A stretch of DNA of 64,000 nucleotides from Sphingobacteriales bacterium JAD_PAG50586_3 (GTDB taxonomy: Bacteria; Bacteroidota; Bacteroidia; CAMBQF01). This document shows positions 9,432 to 18,421 of the stretch, piece by piece. The stretch spans positions 2,290,842 to 2,354,841 of the forward strand of contig CP096135.1 of assembly GCA_023213195.1 (NCBI GenBank), read 5' to 3'. The notes below the pieces were generated by a model. It searched no databases, was not told the DNA's origin, and saw only the letters and a program-made list of their open reading frames with translations. The translations under genes were made by a program, and so were the position numbers. Numbering within the stretch: position 1 is the stretch's first letter; each line of letters begins with the position of its first letter.

Positions 9432-11248
9432 CTAGAATGCAGGCTGCTCTGGCAAGGTATATTTCTTGTCTTTGTTTTGGTCTTTCAGGTAGGCCATAAG
9501 CGGTGCAAAGTAATCAAGCATTGGCTTAGCCGAAACATCAGAACCAAGGTGCTTTTTCATGTCTTCGCGCCAGTCTACCGTTTGGCCTGTTTTCATAACA
9601 TCCATAAGGAATTTACCCACCTCTTTGTTGCCGTAGTAGTTGGTGTTGTGTACATCCTGTTTAAGGATTTTATTGGCTATATGGTCGTGAAACTGGAACA
9701 TTAAAACGCCTGCAATGGCATAGTCGTAGTACTGTGCAGGGTCGTCGTTTATGTGGGTTTTGGTAGCGGCATCGCAGTAGTCTTCGCCGCGTTCAGTAGG
9801 CGGAACAATGCCCTGGCATTTGGCTACAATCTCCCACCAGCGTTTGTTGTACTGCTCTTTAGGCAGGTTGGTGGCGTATAAATCGTGCTCAAACTCTGTC
9901 ATAGTGCCGGCAGCCCAGGGAATAAGCACTACATAGTTCAATGCCTCTTTCAATAGGTTTTGGGTTTGGTCTACCTTAGCATCTTTAGGCGCTAAACCGT
10001 ATTGCTGTAGAAAGGGCATTTGCATAGATGCAAGGCCTATCATGGTGCCGAAAGCCTCGTGGTAAGCGCGGTTTGCGCCGTTACGCAAAATAATAGGTAC
10101 ATCGGCGTTAGAGTAGCTAATGTAGTAGTAAATGTGGCCCAGCTCGTGCAGGGTAGTTTCCCACCACTCGGTGTTAGGCTCTATGCTCATTAAAGAGCGT
10201 ACGTCGGTACCGTAATCCATGTGCCATGCCGATGCGTGGGTGTTTTTCTTAAACCCGGCATCAGCCTTTAAAGGGTACAGGCTGCTTTTATCGTAAAACG
10301 ATTTTGGCAACTTAGGGAAGCCAAGGCTAACGTAAAAATCTTCGCCCTGGGTAACAATCCACTCGGGTGTTTTCTTGCCCAGTTCGCCATCAAGGTTAAT
10401 GCCCTCAACGTTTATCAGGCCTGTCCAGTCTTGGCCCCAACGGTTAGGCATCCAGTGTGCCGGAATCATTTCAGGTACCGGTTGTTTGTATTTGTCGGCA
10501 AGGCGGTAGCGGGCCCAGGTGTGCAATTCGCGGTACAAAGGCCATACTTCTTTTACCAGTTTGCGGGTAAGCTCCAGCATTTCTTTGGTGCTCATGTTGT
10601 AGTCTGATACCTGGTACTCGAAGTAATCTTTATAACCCAGCGGGGCCACGGTTTTGTTACGCAGGTCTTGCAGCGTTACCAAGCCGTCTTTCAGCTTTTT
10701 GCCCACTTCTTTGCTGGCATTCCACACTTTCAGGCGCTTGTTAACGTCGTTCTCTTCGCGTAGTATTTTCTCAATATCGTTAGGGGTAATTTCTTTGCCA
10801 TCAAGCATAAACTTGTAACCGAATAAGTCTTCGGTCTGCTTGTTTTGGGCATCTATGCGCTTTTTAACAAGGTCGCCTGCGGCTTCGGGGTTGTTGCCCG
10901 CCATGTATAAAATAGCGTTTAGCTGGCGCACCTGTAGCGGGGTTAGTTGGTCTTTAAGTTTGATGTATTCCTGCGCCTTATCTACCACGGCTTTGCTGCC
11001 GGTGTATTTAGAGTAGGCTTCATCAGCATCCGATGCTTTTTCTTGGCCAGCGTGTCGCCTTCTACAATATGGGTGTTAAGCTCCCATTGCGCTTCAGACG
11101 ATACAGTAACCAGCTTTTGCCACTCTTTGTTATAGCCATCAAGTCAGGTTTGCACCTCTTGTTGCTTTTCGGGGTTGGGCTTAGAGCCGCCGCCGCCGCA
11201 AGCTGCCAGCAGCGCAACCACCGCTGCCATTAGTACCAATTTTTTCAT
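9432..11248 (-). CDS. M2 family (ACE-like) zinc dipeptidyl carboxypeptidase, lipoprotein; two lesions near N-terminus
   Basis: Related to angiotensin-converting enzyme. The zinc site HELGHIYY (HExxH) is followed by the downstream glutamate region AYHEAFGTMIGLA, and family landmarks such as FHDHIA near the C-terminus are present. The first ATG at 11248 encodes a lipoprotein signal (LLAAC then GGGG), so the enzyme is probably tethered in the periplasm or outer membrane. Two lesions separate signal and enzyme: a TGA at 11144-11146 where the family context suggests Trp, at a sequence one base from CCAGG, and a frame change at the run of five T's at 11037-11041. The longest intact frame begins at GTG 10988. 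I read it as one functional gene with sequence errors. Confidence 0.85.
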
Positions 11249-11332
11249 AGTGTATAATGTTTGTGCTAATGTAGTAATTATAGCGGATAGTCTTTTTCTA
11301 CCTACTTATTACTAGCACCTAGAAGCTAAAAC

Positions 11333-12262
11333 CTAGAACCTTGGAATAAACCTTCCCACCCTTTTTTGGTAATCTTTATAGCCGGGGTATTTGCCCGATG
11401 ATATCCCCTCGCTAAAGTTGGCACTGCCCTGAAAGAGGATGATAAGCAGCATACAGCCCGCCATGCTCCAGTTTATGGGGTAGCCGCTGGCTACTACGCT
11501 AAACAGGTAAAACACAACCCATATACCTTGCTCGGCAAAGTAATTGGGGTGGCGTACTATGGCCCATAAGCCGGTGTGGACAAAGCCTTCGGCATATTCG
11601 CCGGTAAGGGGTTTGCCTTCGGCTTTAAGCCTGTTTTTCTCTTTATGAAAGTCCCACTGCTGTTGGTCGGCAATGGTTTCTATAACCAGCAGGGCAATAA
11701 ATACTACGGCCAGTATAATCTCACCAATGCCTATGGGCTGCCCAAGGTATTTAAACAACACAATCATTGGCAGGGTAAAGGCCAATACTACCGCGTTTTG
11801 GTATAGGCAGATGAAGAAGAAACTGAACAATGTCCAACGTACTTTCCCCTTTAGCAATGGCATTTCGCGCAGAATAGCCCAACGGTAATCTTCCTCGCCA
11901 CTCCAAAATTTCCAACTGTAGGCATCGCGCCTGGCGAAGTTTAAGGTAAGCCTTATGCCCCAAGCGGTAGCCAGTATAGCCATTAGCACCAGCTTGCTGT
12001 CGAACCCGCCTTTGTAGGCCATAAACCAAACGTATATTATGGGGACTATGCTCCACAGCTTATCTACCTGGCTGTGGTTGCCCGATAGTTGACTAACTAC
12101 AAAGCAATACAAAACCACACCACCCGCTATGTATGCTACCTGTGTTAGGGTTTCTTTTTGCAGGGCTGTTAATGGTTCATCAATGTAAATGGTAGCCAGC
12201 GGAATAGCTATCACCGTAAAGAGTAGTATTATAATCGTCTTAATCAATCCCTTCGTATCCAT
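11333..12262 (-). CDS. DUF1295 family membrane protein (steroid 5-alpha-reductase-like)
   Basis: 309 residues with about eight hydrophobic segments. The C-terminal half has the DUF1295/isoprenylcysteine-methyltransferase-like signature: GLWAIVRHPNYFAEQGIW followed by a hydrophobic helix and GYKDYQKRVGRFIPRF at the end. ADQQQWDFHKEKNR is also typical. Relatives are predicted NAD(P)H-dependent reductases or methyltransferases of lipids; the substrate here is unknown. It stands alone between the M2 gene and trmD, all on the minus strand. Confidence 0.8.
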   Translation of the reverse strand: MDTKGLIKTIIILLFTVIAIPLATIYIDEPLTALQKETLTQVAYIAGGVVLYCFVVSQLSGNHSQVDKLWSIVPIIYVWFMAYKGGFDSKLVLMAILATAWGIRLTLNFARRDAYSWKFWSGEEDYRWAILREMPLLKGKVRWTLFSFFFICLYQNAVVLAFTLPMIVLFKYLGQPIGIGEIILAVVFIALLVIETIADQQQWDFHKEKNRLKAEGKPLTGEYAEGFVHTGLWAIVRHPNYFAEQGIWVVFYLFSVVASGYPINWSMAGCMLLIILFQGSANFSEGISSGKYPGYKDYQKRVGRFIPRF

Positions 12263-12312
12263 ACTTTTATAATTTGATTACTAATAATTAACTCAACCCT
12301 CAGCCTTCAAGA

Positions 12313-12990
12313 CTATTCACTAAGCAACCCCGGCCTACGCTCCTGTGTGCGCTCAATAGCCTTCTCGTGCCTCCATTTATCAATCTCTTTAAAGTTACCC
12401 GATAACAACACATCAGGCACTTTCCAACCACGGAATTCAGCGGGGCGTGTATAAACCGGCGGAGCTAATAACCCATCCTGAAACGAGTCTTCAAGAGCAG
12501 AGGTTTCATCGCTCAAAACGCCGGGTAATAAGCGTATTATAGAGTCGGAAATAACAGCAGCGGCCAGTTCTCCACCACTTAAAACATAATCGCCAATAGA
12601 TATTTCTTTGGTGATGAAATGCTCTCTGATACGCTCATCAATGCCTTTGTAATGACCGCAAAGGATAATCAGGTTCCCTTTTAATGATAGGCTGTTAGCC
12701 ATAGGCTGGTCCAGTAACTTCCCATCCGGACTGGTATAGATAACCTCGTCGTACGTACGTTCTTTTTGCAATGCCTCTATGCAGTTGGCAATGGGTTCTA
12801 TGCCCATAACCATGCCTGCCCCACCACCATACATATAGTCGTCAACACTTTTGTGCTTGTCGGTGCTGTAGTCGCGCAGGTTTACAAGGTTCACTTCAAC
12901 AAGACCCTTGGCAATGGCACGCTTTAAAATAGAATGCTCAAAAGGGCTACGTAAAAGCTCGGGCAATACGGTAATAATATCTATACGCAT
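12313..12990 (-). CDS. trmD: tRNA (guanine-37-N1)-methyltransferase TrmD
   Basis: SPOUT methyltransferase that makes m1G37 in tRNAs reading CNN codons and so prevents +1 frameshifting. About 225 residues, the usual length, counting from ATG 12990 ([13 protein letters not shown]); the frame extends upstream to 13104 but only through repeat sequence. Family motifs: [35 protein letters not shown] and [14 protein letters not shown] (the trefoil-knot SAM site), then [10 protein letters not shown] minus-7 box (TACCTTTG, 13002-12995 on the minus strand) ends four bases before the ATG, so the mRNA is probably leaderless. Confidence 0.95.
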   Translation of the reverse strand: MRIDIITVLPELLRSPFEHSILKRAIAKGLVEVNLVNLRDYSTDKHKSVDDYMYGGGAGMVMGIEPIANCIEALQKERTYDEVIYTSPDGKLLDQPMANSLSLKGNLIILCGHYKGIDERIREHFITKEISIGDYVLSGGELAAAVISDSIIRLLPGVLSDETSALEDSFQDGLLAPPVYTRPAEFRGWKVPDVLLSGNFKEIDKWRHEKAIERTQERRPGLLSE

Positions 12991-12994
12991 AGGG

Positions 12995-13002
12995 CAAAGG
13001 TA
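12995..13002 (-). promoter_or_regulatory. Minus-7 box abutting trmD start (leaderless)
   Basis: TACCTTTG on the minus strand, with its last G four bases before the trmD ATG. Transcription would start at or within a base or two of the start codon. Confidence 0.55.
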
Positions 13003-13103
13003 ATAAATATAGGGGATAGGGTCTAGGTGCCAGGTTCTAGGGCCAAATGGAAAAACAAACCCCCACCTATAATTAGGATGGAGCAGGGGTGGTATTAAAA
13101 ACA

Positions 13104-13134
13104 AAAATCCCGCCCTGTTAAGGAGCGGGATTTT
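13104..13134 (-). terminator. Terminator of the POT transporter gene
   Basis: Inverted repeat AAAATCCCGC/GCGGGATTTT followed on the minus strand by TTTTTGTTTTT, between the transporter and trmD. Confidence 0.75.
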
Positions 13135-13182
13135 CTATACTTTAAGCCCTTCCGCCTAAGGCGGAGAGGGGTTGGGAGGGGT

Positions 13183-15171
13183 CTACCTCAATCCATGCAT
13201 CATCTTCAACAGTTGTTTAGACAGGAAGAATAGTATTACCGAGGCAATACCGGCAAGGCCAATAAATATTACAAAAAACTCATACAGGTTAGTAATAGGG
13301 GTGCCAAACAATTTAGGTTTGGTAGGGTCTAAGCTCCATACTTCCATTACCGATACAAATTTGCCTTTGTTCAATTCGTCAGGCGTCATTTTCAACACGT
13401 AGGCGTTCTTTTGGTCGGCGCTAACAGCATAAGTGTATTTGGTTTTGCCGCCTACCACTAAAATTTGTTTTAGCTTATGCGGAGGTATAACAGCCGGTGC
13501 TGGTGCTTTTACCTTTTCAATAGCTAGTAATTTGTCAGAATTACCCGCTGCCGATTTGCTAAAGAAATCAATCAATGGGTCGGCAGTAAGGTTGGCCATA
13601 AATTTAGCTACACCTTCTTTTTCAACCGGGGCAGGTTTGTTATCGGCCGTGGTGCTAACTTTCCAAAGAATGGTGCTGTCTGGCTGTTGCGATGCAAACC
13701 ATGCAGTATCTAATTTAACGGTATTGGCTGTAGTGTCAGCTTTTAAAGAAAAATCGTCAACGTTAACAGCAAACTCTTTACGTACTTCTTCAGGGTATAA
13801 ACCACTCAAATCGCCGGCTACTTTATTGGCAAGGGCGGTAGATAAAAACCATACGCCCATAAGTAACGATGAGTAACGTACTGGGGCCAGTTTTACCACC
13901 ATTGATAAACCAATTGGCGATAAGCAAAGCTCGCCCATGGTGTGGATAGCGTATAAGCTAAACAGGCCAATTACACCTACTTTACGGGCAGGGTCAAGGT
14001 CTTTTACCACAAAGGCAATTACCACATAACCTACGGCTACTAAGAATAAGCCAATAGCTTGTTTTAAAGGGGCGGCAGGCTCTTGGTTACGCTTGCCCAG
14101 CCATACCCAAAGGCCGGCAAATATCGGGGCAAGTATAACAATCAATACAGGGTTAACCGATTGGAATAAACTGGCAGGGAATTTCCAGCCAAAAACCTCG
14201 CGGTTGGTTTGCTCTTCGGCAAAGAATGTAAGCGATGCGCCTGCCTGCTCAAAAGCGGCCCAAAAGGCAATAACAAAGAATGCTATAATGTAGATAACCC
14301 AAATACGCGAGCGTTCTATTTTAGATAAACCGGGGTCTGATATAATATAACCCGGAGCAGCAAAAGTACAGGCAAAAATAAACGAGCCAATAATGTCAAA
14401 ACCTACAACACCTTTAAACAACAGGTATAAGAAAACCAACACACCTAACCAAATAGCAACACGTTTGCCACCGGCTTCTTCACCTTTGGGAGTTTCAGCA
14501 GCAACCACCTGAACTTCAGGCTTGCCACCAATCATTTTACCGTCAGGCGCTACAATGTATTTGTCTTTAAGAAAAATGAAGATTATCAAACTTAAAATCA
14601 TACCGCAGCAGGCAGCTAAAAAGCCCCATTTAAAATCGGCCGGACTGCCGGTGTCGCCTACAGCGCCACAAATAATAGGGGCTATAAAAGCACCCAGGTT
14701 AATACCCATGTAAAATATAGTAAAGGCCGCGTCAACCCTACGGTCGCCCTGCGGGTACAGTTGGCCCACCATGGTAGAAATGTTGGGTTTAAAAAAGCCG
14801 TTACCAAAAATAAGCATCAACAAGCCCAATAGCATAATAGGGGTTGCCGCGGCGGGGTCGGTATAAAACAAACCGCTGGTAAACATCAGGAACTGGCCAA
14901 TGGCCATCATAATACCACCAATAATAATAGACTTGCGGTTACCCCAGTAACGGTCGGCCATAAAACCACCAATAAGCGGCGTTAAGTAAACAAGGCCGGT
15001 ATAGTCACCATAAATGGCCGATGCTAAGGCTTTGTCAAACAATAAGGCTTTAGTTAGGTACAGGGTAAAAATAGCCCGCATACCATAGTAGCTAAAGCGT
15101 TCCCACATTTCGGTGGTAAACAAAAGGTACAACCCTTTCGGATGCCCAGATTGCGCTTGGTTTTGTTCCAT
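13183..15171 (-). CDS. POT/PTR family proton-dependent peptide transporter
   Basis: 662 residues, longer than the usual 450-500 because of a soluble insertion of about 150 residues before the last helix (residues ~460-630). The N-terminal POT signature EMWERFSYYGMRAIFTLYL includes the ExxERF proton-coupling motif, and FYMGINLGAFIAPIICG matches the second PTR2 signature. It takes up di- and tripeptides with protons across the inner membrane. A large insertion of this kind is common in Bacteroidota POT proteins, and its role is unknown. The last helix (NLYEFFVIFIGLAGIASVI) follows the insertion. Confidence 0.92.
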   Translation of the reverse strand: MEQNQAQSGHPKGLYLLFTTEMWERFSYYGMRAIFTLYLTKALLFDKALASAIYGDYTGLVYLTPLIGGFMADRYWGNRKSIIIGGIMMAIGQFLMFTSGLFYTDPAAATPIMLLGLLMLIFGNGFFKPNISTMVGQLYPQGDRRVDAAFTIFYMGINLGAFIAPIICGAVGDTGSPADFKWGFLAACCGMILSLIIFIFLKDKYIVAPDGKMIGGKPEVQVVAAETPKGEEAGGKRVAIWLGVLVFLYLLFKGVVGFDIIGSFIFACTFAAPGYIISDPGLSKIERSRIWVIYIIAFFVIAFWAAFEQAGASLTFFAEEQTNREVFGWKFPASLFQSVNPVLIVILAPIFAGLWVWLGKRNQEPAAPLKQAIGLFLVAVGYVVIAFVVKDLDPARKVGVIGLFSLYAIHTMGELCLSPIGLSMVVKLAPVRYSSLLMGVWFLSTALANKVAGDLSGLYPEEVRKEFAVNVDDFSLKADTTANTVKLDTAWFASQQPDSTILWKVSTTADNKPAPVEKEGVAKFMANLTADPLIDFFSKSAAGNSDKLLAIEKVKAPAPAVIPPHKLKQILVVGGKTKYTYAVSADQKNAYVLKMTPDELNKGKFVSVMEVWSLDPTKPKLFGTPITNLYEFFVIFIGLAGIASVILFFLSKQLLKMMHGLR

Positions 15172-15768
15172 ACTATATGTTAAGTATATATTAAGGGCGC
15201 AAAATAGTAAAAAATAATTTGCGGCACATTTTTATTGGTAACACTAAAGTTTGGACACCCTGCCTATTTGGCAGGGCGGTGCTATACATTTAATGTGCGT
15301 AGGGTGCCATCCTGAACTTGATTCAGGGCCTTTTGCATCCCGACGCTATAAAAAATAGTTTACCCGTATAAACGCCTTTCTGTTGTAATAAAATTTAACG
15401 TTTTTGCAATTCACTTTCTGCAGCTATAGTTTACTGATTTTTCGTTTTTCGCTTTTCATTTTTAGTTTGCCCGAAGGGCACAGGGCTGTAAATAAATTTC
15501 ACAAAATGAACCTCTTTTTTATCTCCCTTTGGAGGGAGTACCCTCGCTTGCGAGGGGGAGGGAGGACAATCTCTTAAATTCAATACATTATATAAATATA
15601 TAATACGACAAGTTGACATAGTGTTTTTTGGTTTAGCATTTTTATAGCCCTCTCATAATAACCTACGCTACATACTTAGGAAACAACTCTCCCTTGTAAA
15701 GGGAGTACCTCGCGAAGCGAGGGGAGGGATTTTTGAGAAGAGAGGTTTTTTTACTCTCGCTCAAAATA

Positions 15769-15800
15769 CAAAGATACAACCTCCAAACACCCTTTGTCAA
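15769..15800 (-). promoter_or_regulatory. Promoter-like pair in tandem repeat copy 1
   Basis: Minus strand: TTGACA (15800-15795), 18 bases, TATCTTTG (15776-15769). It reads into the GAGGTACTCCC hairpin of the same unit, so the product could be a short structured RNA. Confidence 0.55.
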
Positions 15801-15917
15801 GCATATGGAAAACTAAAGGTCTTTCAGAGGAAACAACTCTCCCTTGTAAAGGGAGTACCTCGCAAAGCGAGGGGAGGGATTTTTGAGAAGAGAGGTTTTT
15901 TACTCTCGCTCAAAATA

Positions 15918-15948
15918 CAAAGATACAACCTCCAACACCCCTTGTCAA
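15918..15948 (-). promoter_or_regulatory. Promoter-like pair in tandem repeat copy 2
   Basis: Minus strand: TTGACA (15948-15943), 17 bases, TATCTTTG (15925-15918), in the second copy of the 150-bp unit. Confidence 0.5.
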
Positions 15949-16050
15949 GCATATGGAAAACTAAAGGTCTTTCACAGGAAACAACTCTCCCTTTATAAAG
16001 GGAGTACCTCGCGAAGCGAGGGGAGGGATTTTTACGGGGAGAGGGATTAG

Positions 16051-17001
16051 CTACCTCGCCACCACCACCCGCTGCCTGCCTATAACCTTATCCTCGTTTT
16101 GAATAACAAAGATATACATACCATTACCCAATTCTGTAATGGGTATCTGTCCCGAAGGGATTCCTACGGAATTGGTAGGCTGTGTTATTTGCTTTTGAGA
16201 AATTAACTGCCCTGTTAGGTTATAAATACTTAGTTGTGCTTGGGTATAGGTTTTGGGTAGTTCTATGCTTACAAAGTCCTGTGCCGGGTTGGGGTAAATG
16301 CTTACTGACTCCGCTATTTCTATTACCGAAACATCGTCTATGTAATAGTATGCATATTTATAATTTGAAAAACTATACCCACCGTTTACAAAAACAGTAT
16401 CATCATCTGCTGGAGCATTAAAATTGCCAATGGTCATATATTCTTCGTTTCCGGATGCCATGAAATTCCCTTCTACTTTTATCCAGTTTTGCTTGTCTAC
16501 CAGAGCATTATTTTGATTATTTATTACCTTGGGGATTGCACTAATTCTATCATACTGTCCATTTATCTTGGTAGTTGAAAACACTACACCAATATTATTT
16601 AACGCATACTTCGAAGCACTATCGGCTAGACTAACATAAAATTCTACATAGTGTAGACTCCCTTCCGATAATTTTTTGGTTAGTTTTACTTGAACATATT
16701 CGCAGGCTGATGTATCTGCATTAAAAGCATATATACCTGCATATGCATTCCCTGTTCGAGGTTCTTGAAAACCAAATGCATTTGATGGTACATCTATCGA
16801 AGAACTTTGAGTACATCTATTAAAATAATCAGGTGACCACAAATCGGGATTATACCAATTCAAAGCATTTTCTAATTGACCGCTAGTATTTGGGCAGTTT
16901 GAATATTCTTCAAAACCAGGGTTGGGGACTAAATTAACCTGTGCCCTTAAGGCCGTAAAACCTAAGAGCGCAAGTAGGGTATATGTTAATTTTAGTATCA
17001 C
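16051..17001 (-). CDS. T9SS type A secreted protein (paralogue of the next gene)
   Basis: 316 residues. A GTG start at 17001 gives a signal peptide ending ALRAQ, then VNLVPNPGFEEYSNCP, a jelly-roll-like domain starting with the NLVPNxxFE motif found in many Bacteroidota secreted proteins, and a type A sorting domain from SIYPNPAQDFVSIELPK to QRVVVAR. No catalytic motif is visible, so it may bind carbohydrate or surface material. The alternative of an in-frame ATG downstream would lose the signal peptide, which supports the GTG. A minus-7 box lies seven bases upstream. Confidence 0.82.
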   Translation of the reverse strand: MILKLTYTLLALLGFTALRAQVNLVPNPGFEEYSNCPNTSGQLENALNWYNPDLWSPDYFNRCTQSSSIDVPSNAFGFQEPRTGNAYAGIYAFNADTSACEYVQVKLTKKLSEGSLHYVEFYVSLADSASKYALNNIGVVFSTTKINGQYDRISAIPKVINNQNNALVDKQNWIKVEGNFMASGNEEYMTIGNFNAPADDDTVFVNGGYSFSNYKYAYYYIDDVSVIEIAESVSIYPNPAQDFVSIELPKTYTQAQLSIYNLTGQLISQKQITQPTNSVGIPSGQIPITELGNGMYIFVIQNEDKVIGRQRVVVAR

Positions 17002-17008
17002 TGCTTTT

Positions 17009-17016
17009 CAAATATA
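17009..17016 (-). promoter_or_regulatory. Minus-7 box abutting GTG start
   Basis: TATATTTG on the minus strand, seven bases before the GTG of the T9SS gene. The identical arrangement occurs upstream of the paralogue (18240-18247). Confidence 0.5.
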
Positions 17017-17164
17017 CATATTCAATCTAATACTAAACAAAAAATACCGGCACCCTAATAAGCACAGGCAAAGGCTATATTTTAAACCCCCTCTCACTAC
17101 GGGAGAGGGGAAAGGCAATACAATTTTATTGGATTGTCAGGGGAGAGGTGAAATAGCAAGGCCT

Positions 17165-17263
17165 ATCTAGCCACCACCACCCGCTGCCTACCTATAACCC
17201 TATCCTCATTTTGGATAACAAAAATATACATACCATTACCTAACTCTGTTATGTGTATTTGGT
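17165..17263 (-). pseudogene. Relic of a third paralogue: T9SS tail only
   Basis: About 32 codons that translate in one frame to a near copy of the C-terminus of the 16051-17001 protein (ITELGNGMYIFVIQNED, then RVIGRQRVVVAR and a stop). No start or upstream part is left. It sits directly downstream of the 17273-18232 gene, whose own tail is of a different type. Confidence 0.85.
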
Positions 17264-17272
17264 GGTGAGCTA

Positions 17273-18232
17273 TTATTGCACGGCTAACTTTCCTGTCCAA
17301 AATATACTTTTATCTTTTCTAATACGCACATAATATATGCCTGCACTTAAGCTATATGTAGGTACATCTAAATTGCCCGAAGCAGAGTTTAGCTCTGCAG
17401 AATAAACGATACGGCCTATATTATCAAATACTTCTAAAGAAGAATTTGTTACAGAAGTAGCGATATTATAATTGATGCTGGTATAATTATTAGCTGGATT
17501 TGGGTAAATGGTTGCTGAATTACCAACAAAAGGCTGACAAACAGAAGAATCACAGCAATATACTGAAACATCATCAATATAATAATAGCATAATTCATAT
17601 GAGATGTCTGGTGTGTAGCCTATAAATACAGTGTCTAAATATGAAAGGGTATTAAAATTTCCAATTGTAATAAATTTCTCTCCGCCAACGGCGGTATATT
17701 GACCAGAAATTTTTACCCAACCAATTGTGTCAAATAAAGAAGCTGTATTTATAAACTGCGGTTCAAAAAATGTAAAATCATTCGTATTTGAATCTATTGA
17801 ATCTGAAGAAAAATAAATTCCTAATTTATTAGTGTAGTAGCTTGAATTATCGGATAGGCTAATATAAAATTCAATGCAATAATTATTGTTTTCTAATAAT
17901 TCTTCTTCTAATTTAATAATGATATTTTCTTGTGAAATTGTATTAACAGCAAAAATACCCAAACCTGCATAAGCATTGCCACTCTTAGGATACTGGAAAC
18001 CCCAAATATTATTTGGTTGGGTAGATTGAGAATTTATAGAGCACGCATTAAAATAATCTGCACCTCCGGCAGCCCATACATCATACCAATTAATAGCATT
18101 GTTAATTTGCCCCTCATTATCAGGACATTCTGAATATATTTCAAAACTTCCATTAGGCACTAAATTAACCTGTCCTCTTAAAGCTGTAAAACCTAAGAGC
18201 GCAAGTAGTGTATATTTAAATTTTAGTATCAC
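17273..18232 (-). CDS. T9SS type A secreted protein with exchanged sorting domain
   Basis: 319 residues, GTG start at 18232. The signal peptide and first ~60 residues are nearly identical to the 16051-17001 paralogue (ALLGFTALRGQVNLVPN) and the central domain follows the same pattern, but the sorting domain is a different version (SATIYPNPANNYTSINYN to WTGKLAVQ). CCDSSVCQPF precedes it. The old tail of the shared type survives as a relic just downstream, suggesting recombination replaced the end of this gene. Confidence 0.82.
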   Translation of the reverse strand: MILKFKYTLLALLGFTALRGQVNLVPNGSFEIYSECPDNEGQINNAINWYDVWAAGGADYFNACSINSQSTQPNNIWGFQYPKSGNAYAGLGIFAVNTISQENIIIKLEEELLENNNYCIEFYISLSDNSSYYTNKLGIYFSSDSIDSNTNDFTFFEPQFINTASLFDTIGWVKISGQYTAVGGEKFITIGNFNTLSYLDTVFIGYTPDISYELCYYYIDDVSVYCCDSSVCQPFVGNSATIYPNPANNYTSINYNIATSVTNSSLEVFDNIGRIVYSAELNSASGNLDVPTYSLSAGIYYVRIRKDKSIFWTGKLAVQ

Positions 18233-18239
18233 TGCTTTT

Positions 18240-18247
18240 CAAATATA
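18240..18247 (-). promoter_or_regulatory. Minus-7 box abutting GTG start
   Basis: TATATTTG on the minus strand, seven bases before the GTG at 18232, as in the neighbouring paralogue. Confidence 0.5.
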
Positions 18248-18269
18248 CACATTCAACTTTAACAGCACT

Positions 18270-18306
18270 AAAATAAAAAGACCTGCACTAAATCAGCACA
18301 GGTCTG
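18270..18306 (-). terminator. Terminator of the S9 peptidase gene
   Basis: Inverted repeat AGACCTG...CAGGTCT followed on the minus strand by TTTTTATTTTAG. The rest of 18233-18421 has a GAGAGGGG palindrome. Confidence 0.7.
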
Positions 18307-18421
18307 TTAACTGTTCTTAACCCCTCTCCCCTCGGGAGAGGGGCAGGAGTGAGGGAAATTTTAAGGGGTAAGGGAAAACGCGGACTAAGCCACTCCTCTC
18401 TCAGCTCTCCTCACTCCTCTA

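Larger units (their letters stand above)
15172..16050. repeat. Repeat-rich intergenic region with a 150-bp tandem repeat
   Basis: No gene seen. From 15678 a unit of about 150 bp is repeated: copies begin at AGGAAACAACTCTCCC at 15678, 15828 and 15976, the third cut short by the end of the next gene. Each full unit holds a GGGAG/CTCCC double hairpin and a minus-strand promoter-like pair (TTGACA-N17/18-TATCTTTG). Upstream at 15525-15572 lies one more hairpin with a CCTCGC/GCGAGG tip. Confidence 0.85.

Noticed and set aside
11144..11146. In-frame TGA as a selenocysteine codon
   Set aside because: The family context suggests Trp, there is no sign of a SECIS-like hairpin, and the site matches the CCWGG error class.
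15678..16040. CRISPR array
   Set aside because: The repeat unit is about 150 bp with no spacer/repeat alternation and no cas genes nearby.
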